Below are positions 34,423-42,554 of a DNA stretch of 44,239 bases, piece by piece. The translations under genes and the position numbers were made by a program. The DNA comes from Paenilisteria riparia FSL S10-1204. GTDB lineage: Bacteria > Bacillota > Bacilli > Lactobacillales > Listeriaceae. A model generated the notes under the pieces. It was given only the letters and a program-made list of their open reading frames with translations, was not told where the DNA came from and did no database searches. The number at the start of each line of letters is the position of its first letter. The first letter of the stretch is position 1. Location of the stretch: the NCBI RefSeq assembly GCF_000525995.1, contig NZ_AODL01000031.1:1-44239 (forward strand), in the 5' to 3' direction.

Positions 34423-35001
34423 TCAACCAATCTTGACTTTTTTCCTGAAATATAATAATTTCTGTACCGCTTGTTCTTTTTTACTTCCCTGCAATAAGTG
34501 CAGTGGGAACTGGATAAACTGAAGGTCCTTCTTTATGCCTTCTAGTTTTCGCTGTTCATCAGCCGCTTTATATGCTGATTTCTTCGTATGCTGAAAATAA
34601 TCCCGAACCTTTTGGTTGTAATAATCATCATATGCCGCATCCTCATCCACAATATCCGCTTTTTGATCAATAGCATCTTCCGTCAGATAATAGTAGCCAA
34701 CTCCAAGGTCCTTATCACAGTAAGCCATGCCCACTTCGATAATCCCCTGTTCTTGCAAGAACACGATAGCTTCTGGATTTTTCAAGTTAATGCCAACGAT
34801 TAAATTTAATAAATGGCGAACACGATACTGTCTATTCTCCGCTTCCGATAACCCTTTTTGATCCTGATAACCGTTGTGCGCTTCTGTAGCTATCGTACAC
34901 GTTTCTAACTGTTCAAACGCTTCACTTACAATATCAATTCTTAATGCCTCATTCTCATGTTTACTAAAGCAGATATGGACTTCTTTATTTTTGTACTGCA
35001 T
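34423..35001 (-). CDS. hypothetical protein, paralogue of the protein at 31.4 kb
   Basis: 192 residues. Start ATG 35001 (MQYKNKEVHICFSKHENEAL) behind GAAGGGATG. It carries the same ICFSxxxNxxLRID...FExLxTCT and LNLIxxINxKxxxAI patterns as paralogue 1, with a longer basic end (RKLEGIKKDLQFIQFPLHLL). No domain recognised. It is divergent from the HTH gene at 35157 and lies downstream of the 46-bp operator. The two-copy arrangement implies a duplicated plasmid switch. Confidence 0.6.
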   Translation of the reverse strand: MQYKNKEVHICFSKHENEALRIDIVSEAFEQLETCTIATEAHNGYQDQKGLSEAENRQYRVRHLLNLIVGINLKNPEAIVFLQEQGIIEVGMAYCDKDLGVGYYYLTEDAIDQKADIVDEDAAYDDYYNQKVRDYFQHTKKSAYKAADEQRKLEGIKKDLQFIQFPLHLLQGSKKEQAVQKLLYFRKKVKIG

Positions 35002-35041
35002 ACACGTATCATCCCTTCGAATCAATGTTTTACTTCCTTAT

Positions 35042-35099
35042 ATATTTGATTATAACATATATATGCGTGATTATCAAATATATAACGTTTGATAATCAC
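35042..35099. promoter_or_regulatory. operator of switch module 2
   Basis: The 46 bases 35042-35087 match 36821-36866 at 38 positions. Overlapping them, GTGATTATCAAA (35067-35078) and TTTGATAATCAC (35088-35099) form a perfect 12-bp dyad with a 9-base spacer. The right arm contains the -35 hexamer of the HTH gene. Confidence 0.75.
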
Positions 35100-35117
35100 A
35101 TATATTTATGTTATACT
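35089..35117 (+). promoter_or_regulatory. promoter of the HTH gene, switch module 2
   Basis: TTGATA, 17 bases, TATACT (35112-35117) with a TG extended -10. The -35 hexamer lies in the operator arm, predicting autorepression. Confidence 0.72.
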
Positions 35118-35156
35118 CATCTATAGAAATTGATCGATGGAAACGGGGCGAAGACA

Positions 35157-35420
35157 ATGGATTTAATGCAGATTCTAGCTGCAGATATACCTCCAGATGA
35201 AAAAATACAACAGATTGATGCCTACTACTTGGAAAATCTAATCAGCAAAAAACGTGCATCTGAAATACTCGAAATTCACCCGAACACGATTGATTTATAT
35301 GTTCGAGAAAAAAAGCTGGTTCCCTTCATTTCTGAGCATCGAAATGTGTTGTTCAAAAAGCAGGATATCCTAGACTTTAAACCTGAAGTAATGGCCAATA
35401 AGAAAAAGTTCAAAAAATAG
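35157..35420 (+). CDS. small HTH regulator, switch module 2
   Basis: An 87-residue protein. Start ATG 35157 (MDLMQILAADIPPDEKIQQI) behind GGGGCG; the upstream TTG at 35130 lacks a site. The core is ENLISKKRASEILEIHPNTI with DLYVREKKLVPFISEHRNVL: a MerR/excisionase-type HTH, a wing with a KxxVPF turn and a C-terminal FKKQDILDF. Such proteins in plasmids repress their own and neighbouring promoters. The operator at 35042-35099 overlaps its promoter and is repeated before the TM-CPBP operon at 36.8 kb, so it probably controls both. A terminator follows 14 bases after the stop. Confidence 0.72.
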   Translation: MDLMQILAADIPPDEKIQQIDAYYLENLISKKRASEILEIHPNTIDLYVREKKLVPFISEHRNVLFKKQDILDFKPEVMANKKKFKK

Positions 35421-35434
35421 CTAATGGCACATTT

Positions 35435-35467
35435 AAAAGCACTCTTCCTTCATGAGAGTGCTTTTTT
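35435..35467 (+). terminator. rho-independent terminator after the HTH gene
   Basis: AAAAGCACTCT pairs with AGAGTGCTTTT across a ~10-base loop, with a T-rich end. Confidence 0.78.
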
Positions 35468-35545
35468 GCATTATCCTAAATGTGTTATACTGATAGAGTC
35501 GTCTACCCCTCAGACGAACATTTTCGCTGAAGGGGGGTGCTCAAT

Positions 35546-35644
35546 GTGTTCGTTATATTTTCCAGTATTATCGCTCCAATCGTTGTTGGATGCGCTATCG
35601 CGTACTTCAAACACATGTTAGAAGATCGAAGCGATAAGAAGTAG
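35546..35644 (+). CDS. Fst-family type I toxin peptide, locus 2
   Basis: A 32-residue peptide beginning at GTG 35546 behind GGGGGG: it reads MFVIFSSIIAPIVVGCAIAY, followed by a tail that includes HMLEDRSDKK. It is identical to the locus 1 toxin over most of the membrane helix and differs at the first four residues and the tail. The GTG start follows from the frame; an ATG two bases upstream reads a different frame. The membrane helix, Pro and charged end are those of Fst. Together with locus 1 the plasmid carries two such addiction modules. Confidence 0.88.
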   Translation: MFVIFSSIIAPIVVGCAIAYFKHMLEDRSDKK

Positions 35645-35667
35645 ACGGCATTTCTAACCCCATACAA

Positions 35668-35703
35668 AAAACACCCTAGCTGTTCGCTGCAGCTAGGGTG
35701 TTT
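35668..35703. terminator. shared bidirectional terminator of Fst locus 2
   Basis: AAACACCCTAGCTG and CAGCTAGGGTGTTT, the same arms as locus 1, with an 8-base loop. Confidence 0.88.
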
Positions 35704-35730
35704 GGGTGCAAATGTGTTCGTTATATTTCC
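35668..35730 (-). ncRNA. Fst-type RNA II antitoxin, locus 2
   Basis: A near-consensus minus-strand promoter (TTGAAA, 17 bases, TACAAT; 35737-35765) drives a ~60-nt RNA carrying the 3' direct repeat (AATGTGTTCGTTATATTT, from 35711) and ending at the shared terminator. The repeat differs from that of locus 1, so cross-neutralisation by this part is unlikely. Confidence 0.76.
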
Positions 35731-35787
35731 AAGTTCATTGTACCATGTCTCCAGAATATTTTCAATCTGTTTTATTCTCTTACCTTT

Positions 35788-36444
35788 TCATCCTATCACT
35801 TGAATAGCCAATACTAGAGCGTTTAGCATGATATGAACCGCAATGGGAGCAGTGATGGTTCTTGTCTTGCTGTACACCATCACCAATAATAAGCCCATCC
35901 CAAAATAAAGAAAGTAATACATCCAGTCCGCATGGAAAAGGGCAAACAACAAGGAACTACCTATCGCTCTCCATATCCATCGATGACCAAATATATTACT
36001 TCCAAACAACACTTTTCTAAAAAATAATTCTTCTACAACTGGACCAGCTATCACTAAATTCAGCATCCACCAGGTGTTTGATAAAAATTGAGCTACATAC
36101 TCCGTTGTACCATTTCCACCATCATTCATAGGCAACACAAGCGCATATAGTAATTGATATACTAAGATTGCCCCCAATCCAATAACGGCCCATTGGATCG
36201 TCTTACGCTGTTTCCATTTTGACCAATGATCGGAAATAGACCCCCTATGTGTATAAGTCATGATAATGACTCCTGATAAAAAAATAGATTTACAACTATC
36301 CGTTAGCCAACTAGCATGCATGATGGCATTCACTAATGAATAGCCGTGATTTTGAAAATGTTGTACCAACGGCCACAAAGCTAACGGCGTTAACACCCAT
36401 AAAACAAAATAAAGTACGGTTATTCCTAATTCTTTCTTTTTCAA
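35788..36444 (-). CDS. CPBP-family intramembrane protease
   Basis: A 218-residue membrane protein with six to eight hydrophobic segments. The start is TTG 36444 (LKKKELGITVLYFVLW) behind TGGAGGTG. The three CPBP motifs are present: GPVVEELFFRKVLFG (EExxxR), LLFALFHADWMYY (FxxxH) and APIAVHIMLNALVLA (HxxxN). CPBP (Abi) proteases cleave membrane proteins or process and protect against peptides. Plasmid copies often give bacteriocin self-immunity (known family). The target is unknown; the FN3-bacteriocin-like protein, the Fst peptides or plasmid surface factors are possibilities. It is downstream of the 97-residue membrane gene in one operon. Confidence 0.85.
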   Translation of the reverse strand: MKKKELGITVLYFVLWVLTPLALWPLVQHFQNHGYSLVNAIMHASWLTDSCKSIFLSGVIIMTYTHRGSISDHWSKWKQRKTIQWAVIGLGAILVYQLLYALVLPMNDGGNGTTEYVAQFLSNTWWMLNLVIAGPVVEELFFRKVLFGSNIFGHRWIWRAIGSSLLFALFHADWMYYFLYFGMGLLLVMVYSKTRTITAPIAVHIMLNALVLAIQVIG

Positions 36445-36463
36445 ATGCCACCTCCAGATATGA

Positions 36464-36757
36464 TTACAGGGCTGCCAATGTTACCAGCGTTATGATGATA
36501 GCTACGATCCCAACAAAGACTGGAAAAAAGAAACGTATGGCGCACACCACCACTGTTATAACCATCGTCCATTTTATGAGAAACCAACCAATACTAATTA
36601 CTCCCATGGCAACGTTCCCCCAAGGGATAAATGCTGCCACACAAACCAAAAACGCCACGATCGCCACAAGGCTTACTTTTTTGCCATTCGTCCAACTTCC
36701 AGTAGCTTCTTTGTTGCCCGAATCAACTTTGCGTAATTCTATATTTCCCACTCGCAT
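36464..36757 (-). CDS. 97-residue membrane protein in the CPBP operon
   Basis: An N-terminal soluble stretch (MRVGNIELRKVDSGNKEATG) is followed by three hydrophobic segments (VSLVAIVAFLVCVAAFIPWG, NVAMGVISIGWFLIKWTMVI, FVGIVAIIITLVTLAAL). Start ATG 36757 behind AGGAGAG. The CPBP gene starts 19 bases after it. Small proteins of this kind are common in the transfer regions of Gram-positive conjugative elements; function not recognised. Confidence 0.58.
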   Translation of the reverse strand: MRVGNIELRKVDSGNKEATGSWTNGKKVSLVAIVAFLVCVAAFIPWGNVAMGVISIGWFLIKWTMVITVVVCAIRFFFPVFVGIVAIIITLVTLAAL

Positions 36758-36820
36758 CCTACATCTCTCCTCTACTTTTCACGCAATAACGTATGGACTA
36801 TTTATCCATCTTCCGTTTAT

Positions 36821-36866
36821 ATGTTTGATTATAACACATATATACATCATAAACAAATATATAACC
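36821..36866 (-). promoter_or_regulatory. second copy of the 46-bp operator
   Basis: ATGTTTGATTATAACACATA and the following 26 bases match 35042-35087 at 38 of 46 positions and lie ~65 bases upstream of the TM-CPBP operon, next to the 3' end of the primase gene. It implies control by the same HTH protein. Confidence 0.68.
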
Positions 36867-36935
36867 ATTAAATGATCAGCGAGCTTCGTAGCATGCAAAT
36901 CTCGTATAAAGTAAATCCCCCGCTCCAACATCGCA

Positions 36936-39105
36936 CTAGCGTTCTACAGTGTTGGCAGGCACGGTATCTCTTGCTTGTTGCTGTTGTTGCTGTCTTTGAT
37001 AATATTGCATAACCTTTTTGATGCCTTTCTCGTTTCACCTGCAGCTCATCACTCCAGTTCTTACCGAATCGTGGCAAGTTACTTTTTATTTTGATATCCT
37101 CGTATCCTTCCGCCGTCTTCAGAACTTTTTGATCTGCTTGGTACAACGGATGTTGTGCAAACTGATCTAGAAACTCCATTCCATCACTATCTCTACTCAC
37201 ACACAAATGCATCTCTTTAATTCGACCTCCTGCACGCAAGGTCGTACGAAGTTCTCTCATCACTGTATCTTGATCAAAGCCGGACATCGACATGAGTTTC
37301 GCATTCTGAATTTGATTACGATACAACGTCCAAAAACTCATTAGTTCCACTGGATTAGTGAAAAAATAGACCGTCTCAGGCTTTCCAATTTTCACATTGA
37401 ATCCGTAATGATCCTTTGAGTTGGCCATTACCTTCCGCTCGATTCCTTCCTTTCCAAATCTGTTTTTATCAAATTCAGTACCGAGAATATCGCCACCAAC
37501 AACCGTTCCTTGTTTCCCCCATAAGAAAACCGCACGATGATAACTATCTTCACGTATCATACCCTTTTGAAGTAACGCCGATACAATTTCTTTGTCTAAT
37601 CCATATTGATTCACCAAATGTTTATACACATGCTCTGCATTATCCGCATTGGATAAATAGTATTGAAATGGTTTTCGTTGCAGATTATCTTGCTGTAGTT
37701 CAAAGAATTCTTCTGATAGCATAAATCCTTCTTGGTTTAAGGTTTCTGTCAAATCTAAGCGATTATGCTGGAGATCATCCTGCCTTTTCTCGTTCCAATC
37801 TTTTAATGGTTGCTCACTCACAGCTTCAAACCCTTGCCCCACGTATAAATTGTAATAATGCTCCACCTTGTCAACGTAACTTAACATCTCATCCGTTGGA
37901 ACATTCTCCTCTTTCAAAAATGATTCTAAGCTCGCTCGACTATTTGGACTTACATCTTTCAATGCGATAGCGCATCTCCCCAAACAAGCGTCTATATCAA
38001 TAACACTAGGTTTCTCCCTTGCCTTCAAATGCTTCCCAAAATAACGCCCAATCTTAAATCCATTTGTTATTTCATTAGTGTCTGATAAGTTCGTTTCCGC
38101 TTTATGAATGGCGGCAAGTATTTCCCAAGGTATGAAATGTTCTTGTGCTAGCTCTTTGTATTTTTCAAGGTACCATTCAGGAATTTGATGGTCGCCTACG
38201 AGCAATGGTTTGTAACTTAATGTTTTCCCATCCGGCGTTTCATATCCTGGATCATAGACATACTTATCTGCGAAACGTTGGCCCGCCGGATCGTTATCGA
38301 CACCTATATACACATTCTCAGGAAACACACCATATTGTCTGTATGTTTCTGCGATGTAATGTCTAACAACGCCATTTTGAACACCTGTCATTGAGACAAT
38401 ACGACAATCTGTTAAATGCTTATTATTACTCCAGAAACTCAGCGCATCAATGGGGGCTTCAAATAGAAATAGTTTTTTCGGTGTTCCTAAAACAACATTA
38501 AATCCTGTGTTCGGCGTGACGTTAGCAGCCACTTTCTTTTTTGTTCCACGTGACCCAAAACGGTCATGGTCCCGAATAGTACCTTGCTCGGCTGCACCAA
38601 TAACCTTACCATTCTCCTTTCCATTTTCTGTCCATACAAAAATAATATCGTCCTCGTCTCCAGCTTGGCGAATAAAGCCTTTGGCAATCAATGTATCTAT
38701 CAGTTCGGCATCTAATTTACGTTCCTCTACAAGATATTTCCGAGCCTTCGCAGTCGTTTTTTTATCTTTAAAATAGTAATCAAAGGGTTTCTTCTTTTCA
38801 GGCTTCCGCTTCACAGCTGGCTCATACTCATTTCCTAGTAGTTTTTCAACGGCTTTACGAAACGAGAGCCCTTCGAAGTAACGGACAAAAGCAATGGCAT
38901 TGCCCGCTTCTCCCGTTGCATTATGAATAAAATAATTTTTGAATGAATCAATTCGGATTGTTCCGTGATCTTCAAAATTATATTGATAGTACTTCCCCAT
39001 TTTTTGAAGTAATCCACCATTACCTTCTGATTGAATATATTCGATGATGTCAACATTCGCAGCTTTATCAATCAATTCTGGTGGTATTTTCTGTACTTTT
39101 TCCAT
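36936..39105 (-). CDS. DUF3991/TOPRIM primase-like protein with lysozyme-like insert
   Basis: About 720 residues, from ATG 39105 (MEKVQKIPPELIDKAANVDI) behind AGGAGG. A CHC2-like DUF3991 N-terminus (FEDHGTIRIDSFKNYFIHNA) leads to TOPRIM motifs LFLFEAPIDALSFW (E216) and YIGVDNDPAGQRF (D270, D272). Residues ~302-425 read IPEWYLEKYKELAQEHFIPW then EILAAIHKAETN, closely resembling the lysozyme-like domain of the CwlT-like protein in this window. A second DUF3991/TOPRIM half follows with degenerate motifs (TNPVELMSFW, SRDSDGMEF). Near 37033 an extra A sends the end out of frame; without it the end is VMQYYQRQQQQQQARDTVPA... stopping at 36936, otherwise at 36868. Probably primes plasmid DNA after transfer. 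Confidence 0.72.
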
Positions 39106-39159
39106 ACATAAACCTCCTATTTGGAACAAGAAAAAACAGAAACCTCGTTTAGGCTTCTG

Positions 39160-40668
39160 TTAATAACTACGTCCATTTTGTTGTGCTTGCTCAAATTGTT
39201 TTTTCCTCCAAACTCGCTCGTCTTCCATACGCTCAAAATCTAGTTTGCTATAAAAGTGTTGGATATCTTTTCGCAATGCTCGACGTATCTGGCTGACATG
39301 CCCTTGATGAAATACCGTTGGGTTTGTTTGATTGATTTGTGAGTACGCAGCCATTTGCTGTTTCCAATCTTTTTGTGTTGTAACAGGAGCTTCTTCTCGT
39401 CGTCGATATGCACGCTCCATATCTTTTTGTGATATCGGCATCGGTCTATTATCCGTAGCTGGCAATTGCCAAGTTTTCGGTATATCTATGCTTAACGGTG
39501 TTGCTTTTTCAATTTTGGATAGCCCTGGTTCCATAAGTCCTTCTAATTTGATACGCTCCTTATCAGCTTCCGACCCAATACTCCCTGTCTTTGTATCTGA
39601 TGCCGTTACAATCGGCGGACTATATTTATAGCCTTGCTCGTGGTCAATCGTTCGTCGAATTGCTTTTAACTCTTTCAAAATTGTATTACCCATCGTACTG
39701 TATAGCTCTTTCATCTTGTTTGCTTTATAATCCTTAAATCGCTCGAACTCTTTGGTACCTTCTCCATATAAGTTCTTCCGAAAATGCATTTCATTATCTA
39801 GCGCTTTATTTAACATCTGCAATTCGGTGCCTTTTTTTTCTTTCAAAAACGACTCACTGATGTGGTCAATCGCTTGTCGGTATGGTGCCATTTCTTTTCG
39901 TCCATACTGCCACTTCCTTAAATCCGGTGGCAGCGTATTTATTAAATGCACCATTTCTTTTCGTAACATTAAATCCTTCAGTTGACCCTGTTTCCCCAAG
40001 CTCCCAGCGAGTTCTTTTCGAATCAAATGATCTAGCATCGCCAGTTCTTGATTGCGATCCACGATATGATTGATAAACTTACTTTTCACTTTATCCAACG
40101 TTGATTTCGGTACAGCACCTCGATACATTTCTTCGCCCTTATACGTTACTTTTGGGCGCGTTGGTTGTACCTCCACCATCCCAACATGGACATGGATGTT
40201 ATCCGTGTTGAAGTGAATGGATGCTGTCCACTTCGCCGTATCCCCAAGATTCATTAATTTTATTTTTTCATCCATAGCAACACGTGTGGCGTCCATAATA
40301 ATAGCTTCATTCAACGATTTTGTTGTTGGGTTGTAAATGCCCCATTCAATCAAGTCTTGATTATCAAACGAATAGACATCTTGCCACATGGGGCTTTTAT
40401 TTTCTTGTGCCTCTTTGAACCATTCTCTATATTGCCCTTTTCCCTTTTTGTCTAAATATCCGTAGCCACTTGAGAACAGCCCCGAAGACTTCGATGGGTT
40501 ATGCATATACTGCTGATACCTATCGAAGGAAAGCGCGTTGTACTCCCCAAAATATTTCGAGCGTTGCGCTTCTGTGCGTCCCATGTAGTTAATATATCCC
40601 GCATATTTCTTATCGCTCGCATTAACAAATTTACTCACCTGTACAATAGCTGGACGTTGCTTACTCAT
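39160..40668 (-). CDS. MobP-type relaxase
   Basis: 502 residues starting at ATG 40668 (MSKQRPAIVQVSKFVNASDK). The relaxase signature is SIHFNTDNIHVHVGMVEVQP, an HUH-like H-(x)-H pattern with candidate metal ligands; the early Tyr-rich segments (KYAGYINYMGRTEAQRSKYF) would carry the DNA-attacking Tyr. The C-terminal half is helical and basic, as in Firmicute MobP2/MobL relaxases. It nicks oriT and pilots the strand to the recipient. Its start overlaps the stop of the accessory gene by 4 bases (ATGA). The presumptive oriT is ~0.75 kb upstream. It is full length and in frame. Confidence 0.85.
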   Translation of the reverse strand: MSKQRPAIVQVSKFVNASDKKYAGYINYMGRTEAQRSKYFGEYNALSFDRYQQYMHNPSKSSGLFSSGYGYLDKKGKGQYREWFKEAQENKSPMWQDVYSFDNQDLIEWGIYNPTTKSLNEAIIMDATRVAMDEKIKLMNLGDTAKWTASIHFNTDNIHVHVGMVEVQPTRPKVTYKGEEMYRGAVPKSTLDKVKSKFINHIVDRNQELAMLDHLIRKELAGSLGKQGQLKDLMLRKEMVHLINTLPPDLRKWQYGRKEMAPYRQAIDHISESFLKEKKGTELQMLNKALDNEMHFRKNLYGEGTKEFERFKDYKANKMKELYSTMGNTILKELKAIRRTIDHEQGYKYSPPIVTASDTKTGSIGSEADKERIKLEGLMEPGLSKIEKATPLSIDIPKTWQLPATDNRPMPISQKDMERAYRRREEAPVTTQKDWKQQMAAYSQINQTNPTVFHQGHVSQIRRALRKDIQHFYSKLDFERMEDERVWRKKQFEQAQQNGRSY

Positions 40669-41144
40669 CTATCCACCATATTTTCTGTATAACCTTCTGC
40701 ATCACTATTAGACGTCACTTTGTTTCGGTCTTGCCGATCTGCTTTTTTCACTTTATAACTCGCGATATCGTCTCTTACTTTTTGATGTGCTTGTTTAATT
40801 TGCGGGACCTCAAACATGTCTGTCGTCGTTGTTTTTTCGATGCCCATTTGAATAAAGACCATGTTCATTAATTCGATGAGTACCTTACTACTAATATCGG
40901 AGTACCCCGTACGGCGCCGTATAATATCAATATTGCCGCCGATGCTCTCCTTGACGAGTTTTGCCGTTTGCTCCGCTATCGCTTGTACAACAAGTTGCTG
41001 ATTATCCTGACGGTTACCCTCACGTATAATATGTTCCACTGCCTCACCAATCGTGCGGTAACCATTTGCTTTTTGCACACTATCTATCTGATCAATCGCA
41101 CCTTGCGTTAAATACACTTGTTTCTTAAATGTCCGTTCCTTCAC
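40665..41144 (-). CDS. relaxosome accessory protein
   Basis: 159 residues starting at GTG 41144 (VKERTFKKQVYLTQGAIDQI) behind GGAGGAG. The N-terminus (KQVYLTQGAIDQIDSVQKAN, GYRTIGEAVEHIIRE) resembles a ribbon-helix-helix/MobC-like DNA-binding domain; the remainder is helical (QLVVQAIAEQTAKLVKESIG). It overlaps the RHH gene upstream by 20 bases and the relaxase downstream by 4. It probably binds oriT with the relaxase. Confidence 0.68.
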   Translation of the reverse strand: MKERTFKKQVYLTQGAIDQIDSVQKANGYRTIGEAVEHIIREGNRQDNQQLVVQAIAEQTAKLVKESIGGNIDIIRRRTGYSDISSKVLIELMNMVFIQMGIEKTTTTDMFEVPQIKQAHQKVRDDIASYKVKKADRQDRNKVTSNSDAEGYTENMVDR

Positions 41145-41400
41145 CCGCGTCTCCTCCTTCCATCGTGAAATGCGCATTAAATGTCGCGAGCGCTTCAGAG
41201 TTCGCTTGCAAAGCGCGCAACATGATCTCGCTCATTTGCCGATACTTCATATCTAGCTCGTATACTTCGCCTGACTCTGCAACTCGATTGAGAATAGAGA
41301 GCAAGAATGCATTGCGAGACTTATAACCATTTTTCCGTGCGAGCTCATCCAATCGGGCTAACTTATCATCTTCCAGATATCTAATACGTATTTCCTTCAT
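41125..41400 (-). CDS. ribbon-helix-helix oriT-binding protein
   Basis: 91 residues. Start ATG 41400 (MKEIRIRYLEDDKLARLDEL) behind AAGGATTGCGGG. The beta strand KEIRIRYLEDD and helices ARLDELARKNGYKSRNAFLL with SILNRV form an RHH fold typical of mobilization accessory proteins. It is the first gene after the hairpin-rich region and may also repress the operon. Confidence 0.7.
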   Translation of the reverse strand: MKEIRIRYLEDDKLARLDELARKNGYKSRNAFLLSILNRVAESGEVYELDMKYRQMSEIMLRALQANSEALATFNAHFTMEGGDAGEGTDI

Positions 41401-41418
41401 TCCCGCAATCCTTTCCAC

Positions 41419-41683
41419 TCTTTTTCTGTTTTAACTAGGTTTTCCCCGAAGACAAATGCACGTCTTACCCCGTTATCTACGAAAAGCAATCTATAGCCTG
41501 AGCGAAGATAGTAACTGCGAACGCAGAGAGTAGTTAAGAGCATAAGGGGAAACTGTTCCCACTTTCGTGGTAAACCTCGCAGTGCGAGGTGGTTTCCTTG
41601 GGAACAAAAAGCGAAGCACAGCCGACGGCTGAGAGGCGGTCATAACGCTAACCGCCTGCGGTTAAAACACCTATAAACTCCGC
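41419..41683. other. presumptive origin of transfer (oriT)
   Basis: A 265-base non-coding stretch directly upstream of the mobilization operon, G/C-richer than its surroundings and full of dyads. GTTCCC (41555-41560) and GGGAAC (41600-41605) enclose ACCTCGC-AGT-GCGAGGT (41574-41590); CAGCCGACGGCTG lies near 41620; AGGCGGT/ACCGCCT arms are at 41634-41657. This is the structure expected of an oriT with relaxase and accessory sites. The nick site cannot be assigned from sequence alone. Confidence 0.6.
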
Positions 41684-42541
41684 TTAGGAGGCGGTTTGGC
41701 TGATATCTGATTTCTTCAGTTTCAGCTTCTCCTTCCGTTCTTTTTGCTCTTTTATTTTGATTGTCAGTGCTTCTAGTCCTTGCTTTTCACTGTCAATATC
41801 CGTTTGTAATTTCCCTATCTCTGCGTCCGTAACAACGATGTCTTCTGGAATTTCATATCGCTTGCCAGCTTCTTTTTCTTTGATCTCTTGCTCCAATTTT
41901 GCGATGTCCTTTTGTCCCTTCAAATAATCCTTCTCCAACGCTTTAATCTCTTTCTCCACAAGTCCAATTCGATAATCTACCGCGTTCACTTCGATGTCGC
42001 TTTTTGTTTTCCAAGCGACAGTGGCTGTTTCTTTCATATCGCTACGGTTCATTAGAAAAACAGCTTCGTCCCCATCTTCGATACCTGCCTCGCTAATCCT
42101 TATTTGCATGACAGACCAATCACTCGGAATATCTTTTACCAACAATGCATAGAAATTATCGTCACCTTGTATCATTTTTGCCGGAAGATTAACGCCTTGA
42201 TTATTCTTTTCTTGAACCGTAAAGGAAAGTTTCTTTGCGCTTTCTGCATCCATATTCAGCTCTATGACAAAATCAATTTGAGCCATGTCGCCTGTCATGT
42301 TCATTTGACGCTGGAACATCGAAACATTCATATCTTCTAACTCCATCTGTTCTCCCAACGCTGTGCTTTGCACAACTTCTTCACCGCCCAATATAGGTTG
42401 TGAAAATAAAAAGAAAACAAATCCTAGTATCACTAGCAACGTAGAAACTTGATAATAAATGGATTGCTTTCGTTTGAATTTCGCTTGTATTAATTCCCAC
42501 TGATCACGCTTTTTATCTAACCAGCTGTCCTCATTTTGCAT
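41684..42541 (-). CDS. conjugation-region membrane protein with coiled coil
   Basis: 285 residues. Start ATG 42541 (MQNEDSWLDKKRDQWELIQA). One membrane helix (STLLVILGFVFFLFSQPILG) near residue 40, a beta-rich external domain (MTGDMAQIDFVIELNMDAES), then a long C-terminal coiled coil (EKEIKALEKDYLKGQKDIAK). It ends at the oriT border. It follows the CwlT-like gene after 13 bases and is probably a structural or regulatory part of the transfer apparatus. No named family recognised. Confidence 0.6.
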   Translation of the reverse strand: MQNEDSWLDKKRDQWELIQAKFKRKQSIYYQVSTLLVILGFVFFLFSQPILGGEEVVQSTALGEQMELEDMNVSMFQRQMNMTGDMAQIDFVIELNMDAESAKKLSFTVQEKNNQGVNLPAKMIQGDDNFYALLVKDIPSDWSVMQIRISEAGIEDGDEAVFLMNRSDMKETATVAWKTKSDIEVNAVDYRIGLVEKEIKALEKDYLKGQKDIAKLEQEIKEKEAGKRYEIPEDIVVTDAEIGKLQTDIDSEKQGLEALTIKIKEQKERKEKLKLKKSDISQTAS

Positions 42542-42554
42542 GCTATCCGTTCAC

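Larger units (their letters stand above)
35498..35705 (+). ncRNA. Fst-type RNA I (toxin mRNA), locus 2
   Basis: Starts after TATACT (35486-35491, TG extended -10). The leader has the CCTCAGACGAA/TTCGCTGAAGG stem as in locus 1, and it ends at the shared terminator. The 5' direct repeat lies around 35542-35565. Confidence 0.65.

Noticed and set aside
37416..38776. Plus-strand frames opposite the primase gene
   Set aside because: Antisense to a well-supported protein with TOPRIM motifs; no start signals.
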